This document shows, piece by piece, positions 1 to 14,055 of a stretch of 64,000 nt of DNA (positions are counted from its first letter, which is position 1; every line of letters begins with the position of its first letter). The position numbers and the translations under genes were made by a program. The notes beneath the pieces were generated by a model. The model made no database searches and had not been told where the DNA came from. It saw only the letters and a program-made list of their open reading frames with translations. Source of the stretch: Solea solea (lineage: Eukaryota; Chordata; Actinopteri; Pleuronectiformes; Soleidae); the NCBI RefSeq assembly GCF_958295425.1, contig NC_081146.1, forward strand, positions 14,504,131-14,568,130, in the 5' to 3' direction.

Positions 1-841
1 GGAGACATTTGCATTGTCACATTCAATGTTTGCAATCAGTCTCTGGAATCATCTGGACTTCAGTGCGTGTCGACAAACACCATACAGAAAATAAATAATA
101 ATTTGAGAGGACTTGTGCAAAAACATTTACAAAAAAAACTCTCTATATAGAGATGGTGCATGGATGTGTTTATAAAGTTGATTCACTTCATTGTTCATTT
201 GGTGCTGAATTGTTTACATAAAAAGGGAATAATTGTTTATATTTATATTATTACAGTATGTTACATATCATGTCAGAAATGTAGGGGAAAAAAGGCACTA
301 AATAAATAAATATATAAAAACCTCATGGTGTCATGACGGTGAAGAACGACTCGCTGTCAGTATGGCTCACTGTCAGCTGATATGCCGTAAGAGGTGTGGC
401 TATTTAAAGTCTAGTGGTCGGGCCATTCAGATTACAGGGCCAGTAACTCTGTGTGCGTACATGTTGCCGTGTGTGTGACTTTAGTGTGTCATTGCTGAGG
501 TGTTGCCATGATACTATGTCTCCTCTGGTATGTTGTAAGGAGAGAGAGGCAGAGGGAAAAAATGAACTGTGAGGAGTGCAAACAGATGCCTTATGAGCAG
601 ACAGCGAGGCATGTTGAGAGGGTAATGAGTGCGCTGGAGTGTAAAATATGTGTGAGTAACAGGGATGTCATGCTCAGTCTGGGCCTTATCACACACCTAT
701 TGTTACAGTGTGTGACATAAGGCGGTGAGTATGTGACACTGCCGTAATTTAATTACTCTGCTGATTATATCATTATTTTATTTTCCATATTTCTGCTTCA
801 CAACAAACCTTATCTGTCACATTTGACATTGCATTGCATTT

Positions 842-857
842 CCCCCCCCCCCCCCCC
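842..857. repeat. Poly-C homopolymer tract
   Basis: An uninterrupted run of C followed closely by a run of T. It is low-complexity and likely to vary in length or be misread in sequencing. Confidence 0.9.
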
Positions 858-3800
858 ACCATAATAAGATTTTTTTTTCTGGAGTCTATAGGAATAAATT
901 ATGGGTATAACACTGATGGGGCTGAGAGCTAGTATAGAAACAACATATGAACGTGAGGTTTGAGCATGACTCAGCTTTTATGTCAATCATCAGGATGCTG
1001 TGCTGGACATTTAAATGTGTAATCTACATATTGCTTCAGAACCTTGTCATATTTCTTTTGTTAACCTTGAGTTTACCTCAACACGTGACAAAACTGCTGT
1101 CACTGTGAAGTTTCCACAAACTAAAAGAAGACATTCACACCTTTTCTTTTGTTAATGCAGAGCTTCTTTTTCAGCTAGGCCTTGTAAAGCTGATACGCTG
1201 AAGAAGTTAAGACTGGAAGTCTGGGCCCACTGATCACTGTGTGATGGTCGTGTATCTGATCTGCTGTGACTCACACACATCTGCTGCTCTGGTTTAACCA
1301 GTCTTTGGCTTTGAAATTTGCCATTACTTGGTTTGTTAAAGGAAACCAAAATGCTATAGTGCTTTTACTTTGTTGAGTTTTTGACCCTTTTGACTCATAT
1401 AGAAGTTGATACTGTGGTTAAAGCTGAGTTCATTTATTTCACCGTGAACTATTTGTGGCTTCCAGGAAAATAGTTCTCTTTCTTAAGAAGAGAACTACAA
1501 CTCACTCGTGTGTGACATAATTAGGGAAGAGACAATAACACATTGTTGTATCACAAACTCCAGTATCTACCAATACCGATATAGTCGTTTTGGACCATTT
1601 ATGAACTATGAAGCTGTTAACAACACATTTGTGCTGAGTCATTTCAAAGACATGATTCTCCAGCTCTGTAACACATATTGTTCTCCCAAAAAGAAGAAAT
1701 AAACAGCTCAAACATGACTCGGCTAAAATGCATTTGCTGATTTTTATTTACATTTTTGCAGTCTGTGCAAAGTGACGATATATAGGTTTTTGCTAATGGG
1801 CATATGGGTGATTGATATGAATTACAATGTATGTATGAACCTCAGTGGTACAGCTGCAGCCTTCTACTCCAGAATGTACACAGTGTAATGTTTGTACAAC
1901 CAAACTGAAATGCATCTCAGACAAATTTATTTTTTTCAAATTATTGTACAAAATAGAGAAAATGTTTAGTCTAGACACTTTATCATTTTGGTCCTCAATC
2001 ATATTTTTTTCCTTCAGTGGTTCCTTCTTCCCTCTGCACTGTAAAAACTGCCCAACTCAAATAAATGTTCACTACACAGCAGGGTGACATAAACAGGTTT
2101 CACATACAGGTTTCTCATTAATTCAAGATATAGACCATCTTCACTTGAGACATTAAAATAGTGGAAATAATTAATAACGTTAATAAAATCTACCTTTTGT
2201 TGTTCCAGTCTTGTTTGTGCTATAGCACTGAGGCATTGTGTACTCTCTTATATCCAGTGTTCATAGACTTACTGCACCAGCTAAATGGAACAAATGTTTG
2301 GTTGTTGTTTGTTTTTTATTTTAAATGACACATTTTCTAAGAAATGATACTGCTTTTACGAGACAAAACAGCATATTATTAAATAAGTCTAACCAAAATT
2401 CCAGGTTTGTAGAGTGTAGTAGCACTTTATTAATTGAAACCAGTGTTTTAAATTGTTTTGTAAATGTACTTATTGTGCAGTAGTTTATCTTCATTAATAT
2501 CACCACTGAACCTGGGCAACAACATACAGTTCATTCTTGACTAAATCAGGCACTATAAATAAATAGTTAAATAGAATTATACATAGTGTTTTTTATATTT
2601 CAAATAACCATTTTGGAATATTCTTTATAATCTAATATTTAACCTGCCGCTGTAATGCTCAAATGTCACTGTAAACAGTACTTGATTCATTCAAAATGAT
2701 TGCATGTTAGCCATAGATGATTATATTGTGTCTCTGAGTCCTTTGCTTCTCACATTGATTAATGCTGCTGTAAATATGTTTTTTGTCGTTTGTTTATTTT
2801 TATTTTTTTTACTATAAAGCTAATGTACTTCATTTATTGTTTTTTATTGATCACATTTAATAGACTTTCAGGTTTTTATTTATGGGTGTTGCGTTTTTGC
2901 TTTCCACCTTTTAATTGGCTTATAAATCACAGGTGCAAAGACGGGGTGAGCGGAGCCTAACAGAGCCTTAAGCTGTGATGCTTCACCACGCATGCCTTTG
3001 TTAAATGAGTCTATGCAGAAGGACTCCAGACTGAAGTGGGAGAAAGCGAGAGAGAGAGAATGAGATGGATTTGACACACAAAAGGCATTTTTCGAAACAC
3101 ATATGTGCAAAAATGTAACACTGGCTGACTCCATGTATTGGTGCTTCAGTTGCAAGGTCCCATTGTGTAAACTTAACGTGTATTTTGTGTCTGACCTAAT
3201 TGTGTGTGTTCATACAAATGCACACGCACTCACAGACATACTAACACTTAAAGTGACTGATTCTCCAATGTCCATCACACAGTGAGGCCTGAGGGCATGG
3301 GAAATATGTACACGCAACTGTGAAATGACACATCTGTAGAAAAACGTAGGTCCAAGCTCAACAAAAGTGTTAGTGAGCCACACAATGACAGCACTTGAAA
3401 TGGTTTCACCCACTGAGATGAATGATGGCTTTCCATGGTTTCTTCCTGCACTTTAGCAGCTATAATGACACATCACAGTCGGGTACAGTTATGATCCAGG
3501 CATAAATCTGTAAACTCATGTAGGCTCAATGTCTTTCTCGTCATGTCGCAACAAACGGTGTGCAGTAACAACATGCTAACAATTATGTAATGGGGAAGTC
3601 ATATTATGGTAACACCACCTTATTTCTAATAGAGTGTCCAATTGAGTAATAACAATATAACAGTAGATAAATATCACAGGTTTCTCCTTTGTGATTTTCA
3701 GGTTATAGCTTGGTAATGAGGATTACATCAGTGTAATTCCGTCACATCACAATGTTTCTCAATAATAATTAGCACATAATATATTTGAAATCCATCCTCT

Positions 3801-5912
3801 CTTATGTCTCACACACGCTCACCATTGTTTTTTACCAAGCTATACTTGGTAATTGACTGTAGTGCAAACTGTTACCACAAATTTAACTCTCTGAGACGGT
3901 ATTTCGGCAATACCTGTGTGACTCCTTCAAACAATGTGAATCAAACCTTCTCAATTATTGCTGTTTATTTCTCACACATGAAACACCAGCAATAATATTG
4001 TTTGCATCTATGTTTATTTACAGTCCTGCATTGATTTGCACCAAACTAAGCAGCAGGATGGAGAAACATGTTCACATTAGGTGCAGATTCAGTTATTTGG
4101 ATTCAAGGATGTTTTATTATTTCCTCGTCTGAAACAATTATAGCAGTGACACCTATGCTTTTGTGTAACTTGGTGCACACCAACATAAACGTGACGAAAA
4201 TGTTGGGAAAGTTTGCTTTCTACGCAATGCACTCCCAGTTTTTAGGGTGCAAATGAAACATAATTTAAGGAGCAACAGACAATGTTTGTGTACTTCTTCC
4301 AGGTTTATTATTCTTCAGTGATAGTTGTAAAAACACAGCAGTAGCAAGATGCTGAATCGGATGCAGGTACTTTTTTGAAGAGATGTACTTGTGCCAGCAC
4401 CTCCACTCGACAAACACACACAAGACAAGACACTTTCTTGCAACAGGGTGTTTTTCACAGCAGGTGTGCTTATTATGGCACAACGCCGGCTCCTGAGGAA
4501 GTCGTCAACAACATTTTACTGGAGAGAAGGAAGATGTACACTGTCGAGATAAATTGAAGTTAAGGCCATTGTAATGGAGGTGTACTGCATGGTAATAACA
4601 TGGTTTCATTCATGTTAAACAGATAATATTTTTCTCCTGCATCCCGGTAGGAGAATAAAACAGTAAAAGCAAGACATAGACTTCAAAATATAAAACTGGA
4701 TGTGCAATGCACTGTGTCATTTATTTATTTTTTTACCTCATAATGATAAGTTTAAACCAAATAATTAACAGTGTTGACTGAATAAATGTATTGACATTCG
4801 TCTATACGCAGATTAAACTGAAACTAAGGGGTTTGGAATGTGACGACTAATGAGGAAATAATGTGGGGCGGTTATGACCAAACCTGTTTATCTCTCAACA
4901 ACCTAATGTGTCATTTAACCCTCACTCACTTTTATGGCCCCTGTCCATCTTACATTCAGTTTCCTCCCATAACAGCTGATCCAATTAATTCTTAGTCCAT
5001 AGAATCCCCCAGCCAACTGAGACTGGGACACCTGAGTGTGTGTGTGTGCACACGCAAATGTGTCAGGTGTGGTAGTTTCAGCCTCGCCTAACCGGTCTGT
5101 TAGATTCTGACTGAATGTGACAGGGATAAAATATGTGTCTGTGTGTGTGTGAAGAGGTAACTTTTATGTTAACATGGCAGAGTATGGGAAGCAGCAGAGT
5201 GGGTTCAGGTGTGTTTTTTTCTGAATTTCTCATTTAGGAGTTAGGTTGGAATTATCTGAAACTCTCCAATTTATGTTAACAATGAATAAATTCTGCCCTG
5301 GATTTAGCTGCTTTTTACACTAGCATGGGGTTTTTGAGCCCCATAAAAGATGGGAAAAAAATGGAGGTCTGCAACAGAGACCTTTTAAAACAGTAACGCT
5401 GTTTTGTGATTGCTTCTTAGTGACTATAATTCATCTCTAAGCTGTGCCAAACCTTACTTTCAGTTTAAGATTCTCCTCATTGTTGGCCTCATAAGAGAAC
5501 AGCTCTCATGCTCTGACCTTTCACCATTGCTGTCTCTTTTAAGTCGTTTCTGAAACTCAGCAAACAGCGACAGACCAGAGATTCACCTACAGTACCTGTT
5601 TACACTGGAAAGTGCATGCCTGGTTTATTTGAATGGCCAGTTGATACGTTTCCATGTGTGATAGTATGAATGCAGATGACTTCTGACTAAATAGAACTGA
5701 GATGAATCACATTTGCGATGAAAATTGATAACACGACTGTTGCATGATGTGGGCCTGGGAGAGTTTGCTGCACACCACAGTCATAAAATGTAAATGTATC
5801 TGCAGTTTTTCTATAACATGTGCAGCTCCCATAAAATAACAACATGCTTTTTTCCCTGCTTCTGTTTAGCTGCCATTTTAACTTCAAAATCACTTGGACA
5901 AAGTGGATGGTT

Positions 5913-5935
5913 GTATATATATATATATATATATA
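5913..5935. repeat. (TA)n microsatellite
   Basis: About eleven TA units in an otherwise unremarkable AT-rich stretch. Confidence 0.9.
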
Positions 5936-7147
5936 GGCCTTTTAAAACATAAAGGCAGCAATGTGGACTACAACAGTAGTTTTTAATAGTGCTGGGTGAA
6001 TAGAACTGACCAGGTTGTGGAACTGTGTTGGAGACTTCTACATGTACAGTATGCTTTCTCTTTAATCCTGACATTCACATATGAAATGTGTATATTTATA
6101 TACTTAGCTCTGATTGACCTTTCACACGGCATCTTATTAATGTATGTCTACCTTTGTATATGTCCGTTTTTCTTCAGTCCACATATCACCTACTATCACA
6201 AAGCCTGTCCGCTGCTGTATGGCAATGTTTCAAAGCTGATATTTATACAAGGCCAATAATAATGCAATACATCAATGCTGCTTCAGAGAAAAATATTACA
6301 GATTTCCAATAATATTCCGGTAATAATGCATGCTGTATTTAAATAAATGGCTTGATACCTTCAAAAAGAATTCAAATGCGTGCCCATTTCACATTCCTCT
6401 GCTTGAAAATGACAGGCTTAAAATTTATATTCATGTTGGCAACTACATTTATGAAACGCATGTGTATAATTGTGGTTTCTTTATAAAAGCATCACTTGTG
6501 AAATTCCTTCAGAGGTGTAGATGAATACATGACTGAATAGAAAAAGTATATAGTGTATTATCTTTTTTTAATATATTCTAAATATTAAAATGATTTTGCT
6601 TCACGGTCAGTTTCAAATCAGACTTTTTCAGTTAATTTGTTTTATAATGAACAATGATCGGCCCTGATCTGGTGCAACATTACTGCAGAAGGTAGTTTGT
6701 TGGTGAATGTGGTGAATTGGTGAATGCTAAGACTAAAAACATGTCCATCTCAATTGTACATAGAATATATCACCTGGCTCATCTGACATCCTTTAAAACT
6801 ATTTTGTGTAAAAAAGAAAATCAATCAGACAGATCACTGACCTCACCAAGAGGACAATATGAAGTCTGTGTTTCTCTTATTTAAAACAGTCCCACAGACA
6901 CAGGTGCAAACTGAAAGACCGTGTGTGTCAGGGGCTTGGGGAATGCTGTGGGAGAGAGTGGCACAGGTGGCACGGAACCCCAGCAGTGCCAAGAGCATCG
7001 GATCGGCATGTGGCGTGCAGCCAACCACACACAACATATGCCAAAGGGGAGAAAAGAGAGCGATAAAGAGCGAGAGATAGATAGATAGAGAGAGAGAGTT
7101 TTTCTAATGACCACATGGGTCCACAGGTCTCCTGTCTTGCTCCATAT

Positions 7148-7266
7148 GCTGTTAGCGTGTCTCTCTACCTGTCTGTCTCTACGCAACAAATTGCTGTCAA
7201 TGGTCACGCTGTTAGCGTGTCTCTCTACCTGTCTGTCTCAACGCAACAAATTGCTGTCAATGGTCA
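7148..7266. repeat. 60-bp tandem duplication, two copies
   Basis: Two consecutive 60-bp units begin GCTGTTAGCGTG and end CAATGGTCA, at about 7148–7206 and 7208–7266. They differ at one or two positions. Each unit holds CTGTCTGTCTC-like runs. The overlapping open frames come from this duplication and do not look like genes. Confidence 0.9.
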
Positions 7267-9087
7267 AACTGTCGGTGCAAAATGTATGGGCATGCGACAC
7301 GATGGGGGCATCGTCCATCTTAGCTCTGAACATCCAACGCAGTCATATCCATACAAACTACACTGGAGCACAGTTCCAGCTTGTGTTATTATCATATTCA
7401 TCAATTATGTAAACAGCTATGTGAACAGAGTGGGAACACACAAACATGCACATGCGCACACACACACACAAGCACATTCCCCAAAACGCATGCATATTAA
7501 TGAAGTGCCGTGGGGCTAGACATGACCTCCGCGTTGCCTCCACACAGACATGAACGTTCGTGCACATACACTCAAAGGTGTTTGACAGTCCATAGCTGAG
7601 GGGAGAAAGTGTGTTTATCTTGGATACAGAGAGGACTTCTCACTGTGTGTGTGTGTGTGTGTGTGCGTTTGTGCTGTGTTTGTTTGGCATATGACTGAAA
7701 AAACTACATCAGGAGTGTTTGGCGCTGAATTTAAGCCTTATCCTAACACTTCACTCGATGTATTCGATAAATATTGGTCAGCCAATATTATTCAGAAGAC
7801 AGAGAAAACACGTGCTATGCTTTGTGTGAACGTTAATATTAGTTTCTCAACCAAACTGTCTCAAATTATGAATCTACTCTTTGATTTATTATTAACGAAT
7901 ATCACAAATGTAATACATGTGTTCAAGCGCACTTTTCATGAACCTACATATCTGCTTAAAAACAAACCTGACAAGGATGCACCATGGGTAAAACCACAGC
8001 AACAATAACAACAACTGTTGTGAAGTTTGTGGCATTTTTGGCATGTGTCTGGTGGAGGCAGAAAAGTGCAATGCCAACAGAAAAGTAGCTGTCAGGTTTG
8101 AACTGGACTTGAACTGGTTTAACAGCTGTACCTCAGGTATAGTGACACCTGAGCTTGGATCTGCCAACTGCAATTCTTGACAACAGGGTTGTCCAAAAAC
8201 ATCAAAGTTTAATAACATAATAATGTAATAATAATGTCTTTTTAAAAACAGGCCTACTAATCATTTATGTAGGAAACGGCTGCTTGACATTTCTTTTATA
8301 ATGCTTTACCCAATTCTTCAATGTCTTCTCTGTGTTAAACACCAAAATGAACATCCATTGATTAATTATGTTTAATATTGTTTTTATTATGCATTTCTTA
8401 TCTACAGCACCTTTCCATGTTATTTCTAATGCATGTTAAATCAACCAAATTAGCTTGCAAACAATTCTAAAGTGATATTTCCAGCCAAAAAGTAAGAAGT
8501 TACAGAAGTTCTTTGATTCAACCATGTTCCACACATAAACCTACATCCTTTGTCAGAATGTAACCAAGTAATTTCGCCATCTAAACTTAAACAGCATGAA
8601 AAAAGTGAAAATCACTTTTTCAGTGTTAAATTGAGCTTTTATGAAAAAGCTTCAGCAGGAGGCCACTGCCTGGAGAATATGAAGCAAATAGCAGAGCATG
8701 CATGTTTCATTTTTTTTTTTTTTTCACTCGTGGAGCAGCAAGGCTAGATCTGTCAGTTTCATTAGCACACATGCACACGCGTACACACAAGTGGGAACAA
8801 GAAACACACTTTGCTGACAGCTCTGTTGTAGAGTGTGTGTGCAGGTGTATGCACAGGAGGGGGTGAGAGACTGAGGGGGTGAGCTAAGAAGGGAGAGACA
8901 GTAGAAAGGAGAGACAGAAAACCAAAAAAGGGAAAGATGATGAGTCTTAACGATGAGAGCTGATATTAAATGTTAAAATCAGGGAAAACAGATCGTTTCA
9001 GACAAGTTCAACTGAAACAAAATACACCTAGGACCACAGGGAATAATCTTGCCCATTGTCATTTATTTATTGTAAACTTATAAGCAT
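7267..9087. other. Intergenic DNA with simple repeats
   Basis: No gene is recognisable. The stretch holds a CA-rich patch near 7457, a GT microsatellite at 7644–7665, a poly-T run near 8710 and a GA-rich patch around 8870–8940. Confidence 0.6.
7644..7665. repeat. (GT)n microsatellite
   Basis: About eleven TG units. A 119-codon open frame beginning beside it is explained by the repeat and has no domain. Confidence 0.9.
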
Positions 9088-9781
9088 CTTAAAGTCCCAG
9101 TGTATATGCATTAGCGACACGTAATGGTGAGAAGTTACGTGTGCAAAAGTGCAAAGTGCAAAAAAATGGAGGACGCTACATACTACAGCTCTCGCCACTC
9201 CTTCACTCTTTTCTCTTGCTGTTTCCTCCTTTCCATTTTGTTGATTTATGCATAATTGGGTTAATGTAGGTGGAGCCGTTCTTCTTTGTTTGTGCAGTTT
9301 GCTTCTGCTTCAAAACCATAGATTCTATATAAAATATAGACAGAGCGGTTTAACCACCCGAAATGTTGCTTTTCTTGCAGTTGATTCATACCATCAGTGT
9401 AATGGTCACAATTGCTAGATTCAGAACTTCTCCAATAGCACGTGATGTTGATTTTGTCAATGCTGTGAACTTACACTTTAAAAAAACTGACATGACGCTG
9501 GTCAAATTGCGAATTTTGAGGCTGCTTAATTTTGTGACCAGAAGACGACATCCATTTTTAAACACAGTCTATGTTCAAAATACAAAACATTTTTCCATTC
9601 AGGCTGCTATAGAAAGATGGTGGTGCAAGATGGCGGCCTCAACATGAGGCCTCCATGTAAAGGGCTTATTTTAAGACCACAAAAAAATAATCATTTTAAT
9701 TTTATATCAGTTATACACATATTATGCTCAATTTCTGCCACTAAAACCTCCTCAATGTTACACAACGGACCTCCATAACAG
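9088..9781. repeat. Probable degenerate teleost MITE-like repeat
   Basis: The left edge reads TTAAAGTCCCAGTGTATATG and the right part contains a roughly complementary TTACACAACGGACCTCC, so the ends resemble imperfect inverted repeats. Inside are the phrases ATGGAGGACGCTAC and GATGGCGGCCTCAACATG. I recall these from a dispersed element common in teleost genomes; the family name is not certain. There is no intact coding region. Boundaries are approximate. Confidence 0.45.
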
Positions 9782-10629
9782 GTTTACTCTACAACCCAAG
9801 ATGCATGGGGGCATGAGGGCCCATCCAGAACTTTTTTGCAGCCCTAGTTATAATCTTGTTTTCATTTGTTTGTTATGTAGCCCAGAACGGACAAACCAAC
9901 CACATCTTTGTTCTTTTTTTTAAATGCCGCCTGAGAATCTCTGTAGTTTCTTATATACACTTGGATGACCTAGATTTCACTAAATCCTACAGTACATGCT
10001 GGTATGTTAAGTTTACACAGGGGAAAAAAAAAATACACTGCACAATATAGGTGTTACTTATCTAGGTTAAATAAGTAACATAATTAAAGAACTGACACAA
10101 TTTCCAGAGCCATGGTTCAAGAGGCTGTTTGTCACAGGGCTCGGCCAACTGCCCATCACCTCTCTACAGAGTTCAGTAAAACATGCCAAGAAAATGAGTG
10201 GCATGCTCAAAAACGATGCCATCTCAACAGTAACTGTTTTCATGGGCGGCAAATCAAGGCTGTGGCTTCCAGACAACATTTGGAGCCAAAGTAGACATGC
10301 AGTTTAGCCAGCGATTATGACCAACAGTATTTTTGCATGATAATTTGCTCCCTCACAGTGCACTGTGCTGTAGACATTGATATTGTCTGAGTTGCCAATC
10401 CAGTTCTTGTCTGACTATATTGCTGTGATGGCCTCAAAGCAGAAACACAAACAAAACAAGAAAACAAAAACTCAGTCAGAGGTAGAACTTCCAGTCCTTT
10501 TTCTTTTTAAGAGTGTCATCTAATGTCCATTATTGTTTTGACATTCAGTCATTGAGGTCGCTGCAATTCTTTAGGCAGCAAAACTAACAAAGGTAACAAA
10601 GGCAACACATACACTGGACGACTAACAAG

Positions 10630-11798
10630 CAGTGTTGGGTAGTAACGCGTTATTAGTAACGCAGTTACTTTATTCAGCAACTAATAATGCACGTTTTAAT
10701 AACGTTGTTGTTGTTTTTTATTCAGTAACTCCGTTTCCGGTACCAAACGCTGCGTTACTCCGTTCCTTTTGGTGATGTTTCACAACAGCGCACAGTTCCC
10801 ATAACATTTTAGCGATCAATAAAGTTTAATTGAATTGAAAAACAAAGCACTTGTCGCCCTCTAGCGTCCCACACGTAATCAAACACGCGCCATGAAGAGG
10901 ACTGAACAGGTCAGGGCACGGCATGATGTCGAGCGAGAAGGGGAAGATACGTTTCTCTTCGTGGAGGTATTTACATTATTTTCAACTGGAGAGCAGAGTG
11001 AAAACAACATTTCGGTAACTTGTAGACTGTGTCCCGGTTCAAAAATACTTTCTACGGCGAACAACAGCAACAGCAACAGCTGAAGCACCTGGAGAAGCGG
11101 CATGCTTCGACAAAGTTAGCAGCTAAGGTAGCTAACGCAGCATCCGAGACCGAGAGTCACAGCAGCGAGCACACAACCACTCCACCCAAGCAGCAGCGTT
11201 TGGAGTTCGAAAGAGAGACCCATAGCCAGGCACAACTTGACAAAACAATAGCACGGTATGTTTAATTGTTTATTTGGATCTCTTTTAGCAATATCAGGCT
11301 ATTATTCCAAGAGTCCAATGGTAACACTTTACAGATAAAAACACGTGTTTTTTCCCCTCAGACATGTAGTGGAAAACATGCTACCCATCTCCACAGTGGA
11401 GGACCCTGCTTTCAGACAGATCATCAGCAAGGTGCCGTGCACAGGTAATAATAATAAAAAAATAAATAATAATAATAATAATAGTAGTAATAATAAAATA
11501 TGGAACTTGCTTGCAAGCAAAACATACGTGTTGCTAGGGCAACCGTCATTGTTTACCACGCCTCTTGTAGTTTGTATTATTCAGCATCTGTACAGAACTG
11601 AAATGACGGCTAGAGGGGAACTCAATCAATCAACCTATATTTAATGAGAGCATTGGAAAAACGTTTTACAGTAACTAAAAATGTACTTTCTCAGTAACAC
11701 ATTACTTTTAGGTTTAAGTAACTGAGTTACTAACTGAGTTACTTTTTTACAAAGTAACTGTAACTAGTTACTATTTTTCAGTCACTAGCACAACACTG
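10630..11798. mobile_element. Decayed hAT-superfamily DNA transposon
   Basis: The element starts CAGTGTTGGG and ends with the near complement CAACACTG. Both ends carry repeated AGTAAC/GTTACT subterminal motifs. It is flanked by an 8-bp target duplication with one mismatch, CTAACAAG at 10622–10629 and CTAATAAG at 11799–11806; 8-bp duplications are the hallmark of hAT insertion. Inside are remains of a BED-finger transposase and an (AAT)n expansion near 11446–11495, but the catalytic body is missing. It is therefore an internally deleted, non-autonomous copy. Confidence 0.85.
10892..11424 (+). pseudogene. Broken BED-finger hAT transposase fragment
   Basis: The first frame (10892–11083) contains a CRLC pair typical of the first half of a BED zinc finger. 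It ends at a stop just past a CAACAG-rich tract. The matching second half, LKHLEKRHAS with its two histidines, lies in a different frame (11029–11265), so the finger is split by a frameshift at the repeat. Around 11364–11424 a further fragment containing HVVENMLPISTVEDPAF resembles the N-terminal part of hAT transposases. The catalytic RNase-H-like domain and dimerisation region are absent, so no functional transposase is encoded. Confidence 0.75.
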
Positions 11799-11806
11799 CT
11801 AATAAG

Positions 11807-13590
11807 TGATAGAGCACTGAAAAGACAAAGAGAGGGATGTTGCGTGAGAACAGTAGAATGCTTTCTGTGGCCTCTCCTGTTTGCTGACTAATGAGTGGAT
11901 AATTGAGTGCAAGCGGCCCTGTCTGTCCCCGATTAGAGCCAGACTGGGCCCCTGAAAAGACAGAAAGACAGGAGTCAGGCCTTTCTTTCTTTCTGTTTTA
12001 TCTTCCAATTTATGCTATCCTCTCCACCCTACTCTGCAAAGATACTTATCACATCAGATAATAAATTAAGACACACTTACCCAGATAGACACAATCCCTT
12101 ACACATACAGTCACACAGTGGTACTGATTGCTGAAACAATATGGAGTCCAATCTGACAATACACACTGCATAATTGGCCCAGAGGACAGTCACAATGACA
12201 TTAGCATGGTAAGAAAGAACAGACCAGAATAGCAGGACTCACGGTTATTGTTTTAGAAATTAGATTCGAGCAACGTAAAACTGTCTTGTTGAATCAGCAA
12301 ACTGTGTCCTCAGAGGTTGAAGTCTCCCTGAAGAAGAAAAATGATGATGTTTCAGAAAGTATGGTGTTGAACCAGTACTTGGAACATGGAGAAGTTATCT
12401 TCCAGCTGTATTAATCCACTGAAACTCTGTCAAGAGTAGTACACAGGATGACTCTGTTAAATGAATGCCACATTTTCACAGAGTAGTAGAAGATGGAAAT
12501 GCATGTTGTAGTTGTAAAACTATGAATAAAATTGTATGAATACTTTGTATGAAAACAGATAAGCTCTTACTCCTGGGACAAAGATTTTTAGAAATATATG
12601 TAACATTTCTGCATCAAAATATCTAAAAACAAGTTGTATAGTTGTATATTTAGTTGAGTAGTGTACTTATTAGCTAAAATGTTTTCAAGTCTTTTTGAAG
12701 TCATAGAAATCAGTATTTCTATTCAAGTTAATGGACTGTTTCATCTCCTTCACCCGTCTCTGCTATAATGTCTGGGGCAAACGTCCTTGAGTTGCATTGA
12801 TAGGTTTTCATCAACAATGGTGGTGAAGACAACAAGTCTTGTGATCCCATGCTGCTTCCTGACATTATCGATCTAGATCTTTTGTTAGTTTTGATTGAGA
12901 GACCCCAAGTGTTTCAGGTAGTGTTGCTATTAATCTGATAACATGGGTACCTTATTGAAAAAAAATACAAACAGCCCCTTACAGTTTTATGTCTCATTGA
13001 TAAAAGATGAGCTTCCTCAAAACTGATAAAGGCATGAAGATAAGCAGTAATTCAAATGATTTCTAAATCCCTGAGGCAACATGTGACAGGACTGAGATAG
13101 TCTTTTCTCTCCATGTCTTTATAGTCCGGCTCACTGCTGTTCCCCGGCAGTCCTGCCATTGTGGACAGGAGGGAGGAAATCGACTATATCCACTACATTC
13201 ATGTGTGAAACTTGTCCTAATGGAGGGGATGAGAAACTTAAGTGTGATCCACAACCATACACAGATATTTCAAGTGAGAAATGTTCCATCGTCAAATCCT
13301 GTAAAATAATGCATTCTCTGTTCAACCTCTATTTACATGTCTCAATGACATCATGGCATGGATTGCTTTACATTTGCTAAGATTTAATGACAAGAATATT
13401 ACGGTTATACTTTTCGGCCCACGCAGCACCTCTAATACCCTTGATCTCGGTTCTTTGGCCCCTTTCATCAAACCAATAATGGGTAATAACGGACAGTGAC
13501 TTTAAGTTTGAAAAGCAGATTAGCTGTGTTTCAATTAAGTTAAATGGCGAAGGTTAAATCGATTCTGCTGCGACATGACCTTGAAAAACT
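11807..13590. other. Intergenic DNA, no gene seen
   Basis: There are only short frames without domains. The sequence is AT-rich with no long repeat. Confidence 0.55.
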
Positions 13591-13597
13591 CGTAATG

Positions 13598-14035
13598 CTT
13601 TCATAATGCTACTCGACTGGATTAGTGTAACAGTCTTTATGTTGGGGTTAGCCAGGCTTCCATTGCTCGCCTTCAGATTGTTCACAATGCTGCTGCATGT
13701 CTTTTGAGAAGAACTCACAAACATGAACATATCTGTTCCATTCTGGCTTCCCTCCACTGTCTCATAGTACACCACAGCATCAAATTAAGTTTTTATAGTT
13801 TGTGTACATGTGTCTAAATGGCCTTGCTCTGCTTCCCCTGACTGCTGTCTCAGCTGTACACTCCTTCATGCTCTAAGATCAGCCGACCAGCTGCTTTTAG
13901 TCATCCCTAAAACAGAGCTCAAGCTCAGGGGTGATTGGACCTTTGCGCTAGCGTGCAGCTCCCAAGTTTATGGGATGGTTTGCCACATAACATTAGGCAG
14001 GCCTCATCACTTGTTTTTAAGTCTGTCTTAAGGAC
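13598..14035 (+). pseudogene. L2/Rex-like LINE reverse-transcriptase relic
   Basis: Conceptual translation around 13615–13800 reads through segments such as SIARLQIVHNAAACLLRR and HEHICSILASLHCL. These match the region just after the reverse-transcriptase core of L2/CR1/Rex-type non-LTR elements. Later fragments near 13850–14030 (YTPSCS, then a WDGLP-like block) follow in the expected order but in shifted frames with stops. It is a truncated, frameshifted 3' part of an old insertion; the exact clade is not certain. Confidence 0.75.
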
Positions 14036-14055
14036 ATTGGTTTCCGGGAGACGTA

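Larger units (their letters stand above)
1..7147. other. Gene-poor AT-rich intergenic DNA
   Basis: I see no coding exon here. The open frames are short (under about 110 codons), mostly overlap on both strands, and lack recognisable domains or paired splice signals. The stretch holds poly-T and poly-A runs, a poly-C run near 842 and a TA microsatellite near 5913. It could be intergenic or part of a large intron of a gene outside the window. Confidence 0.6.
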
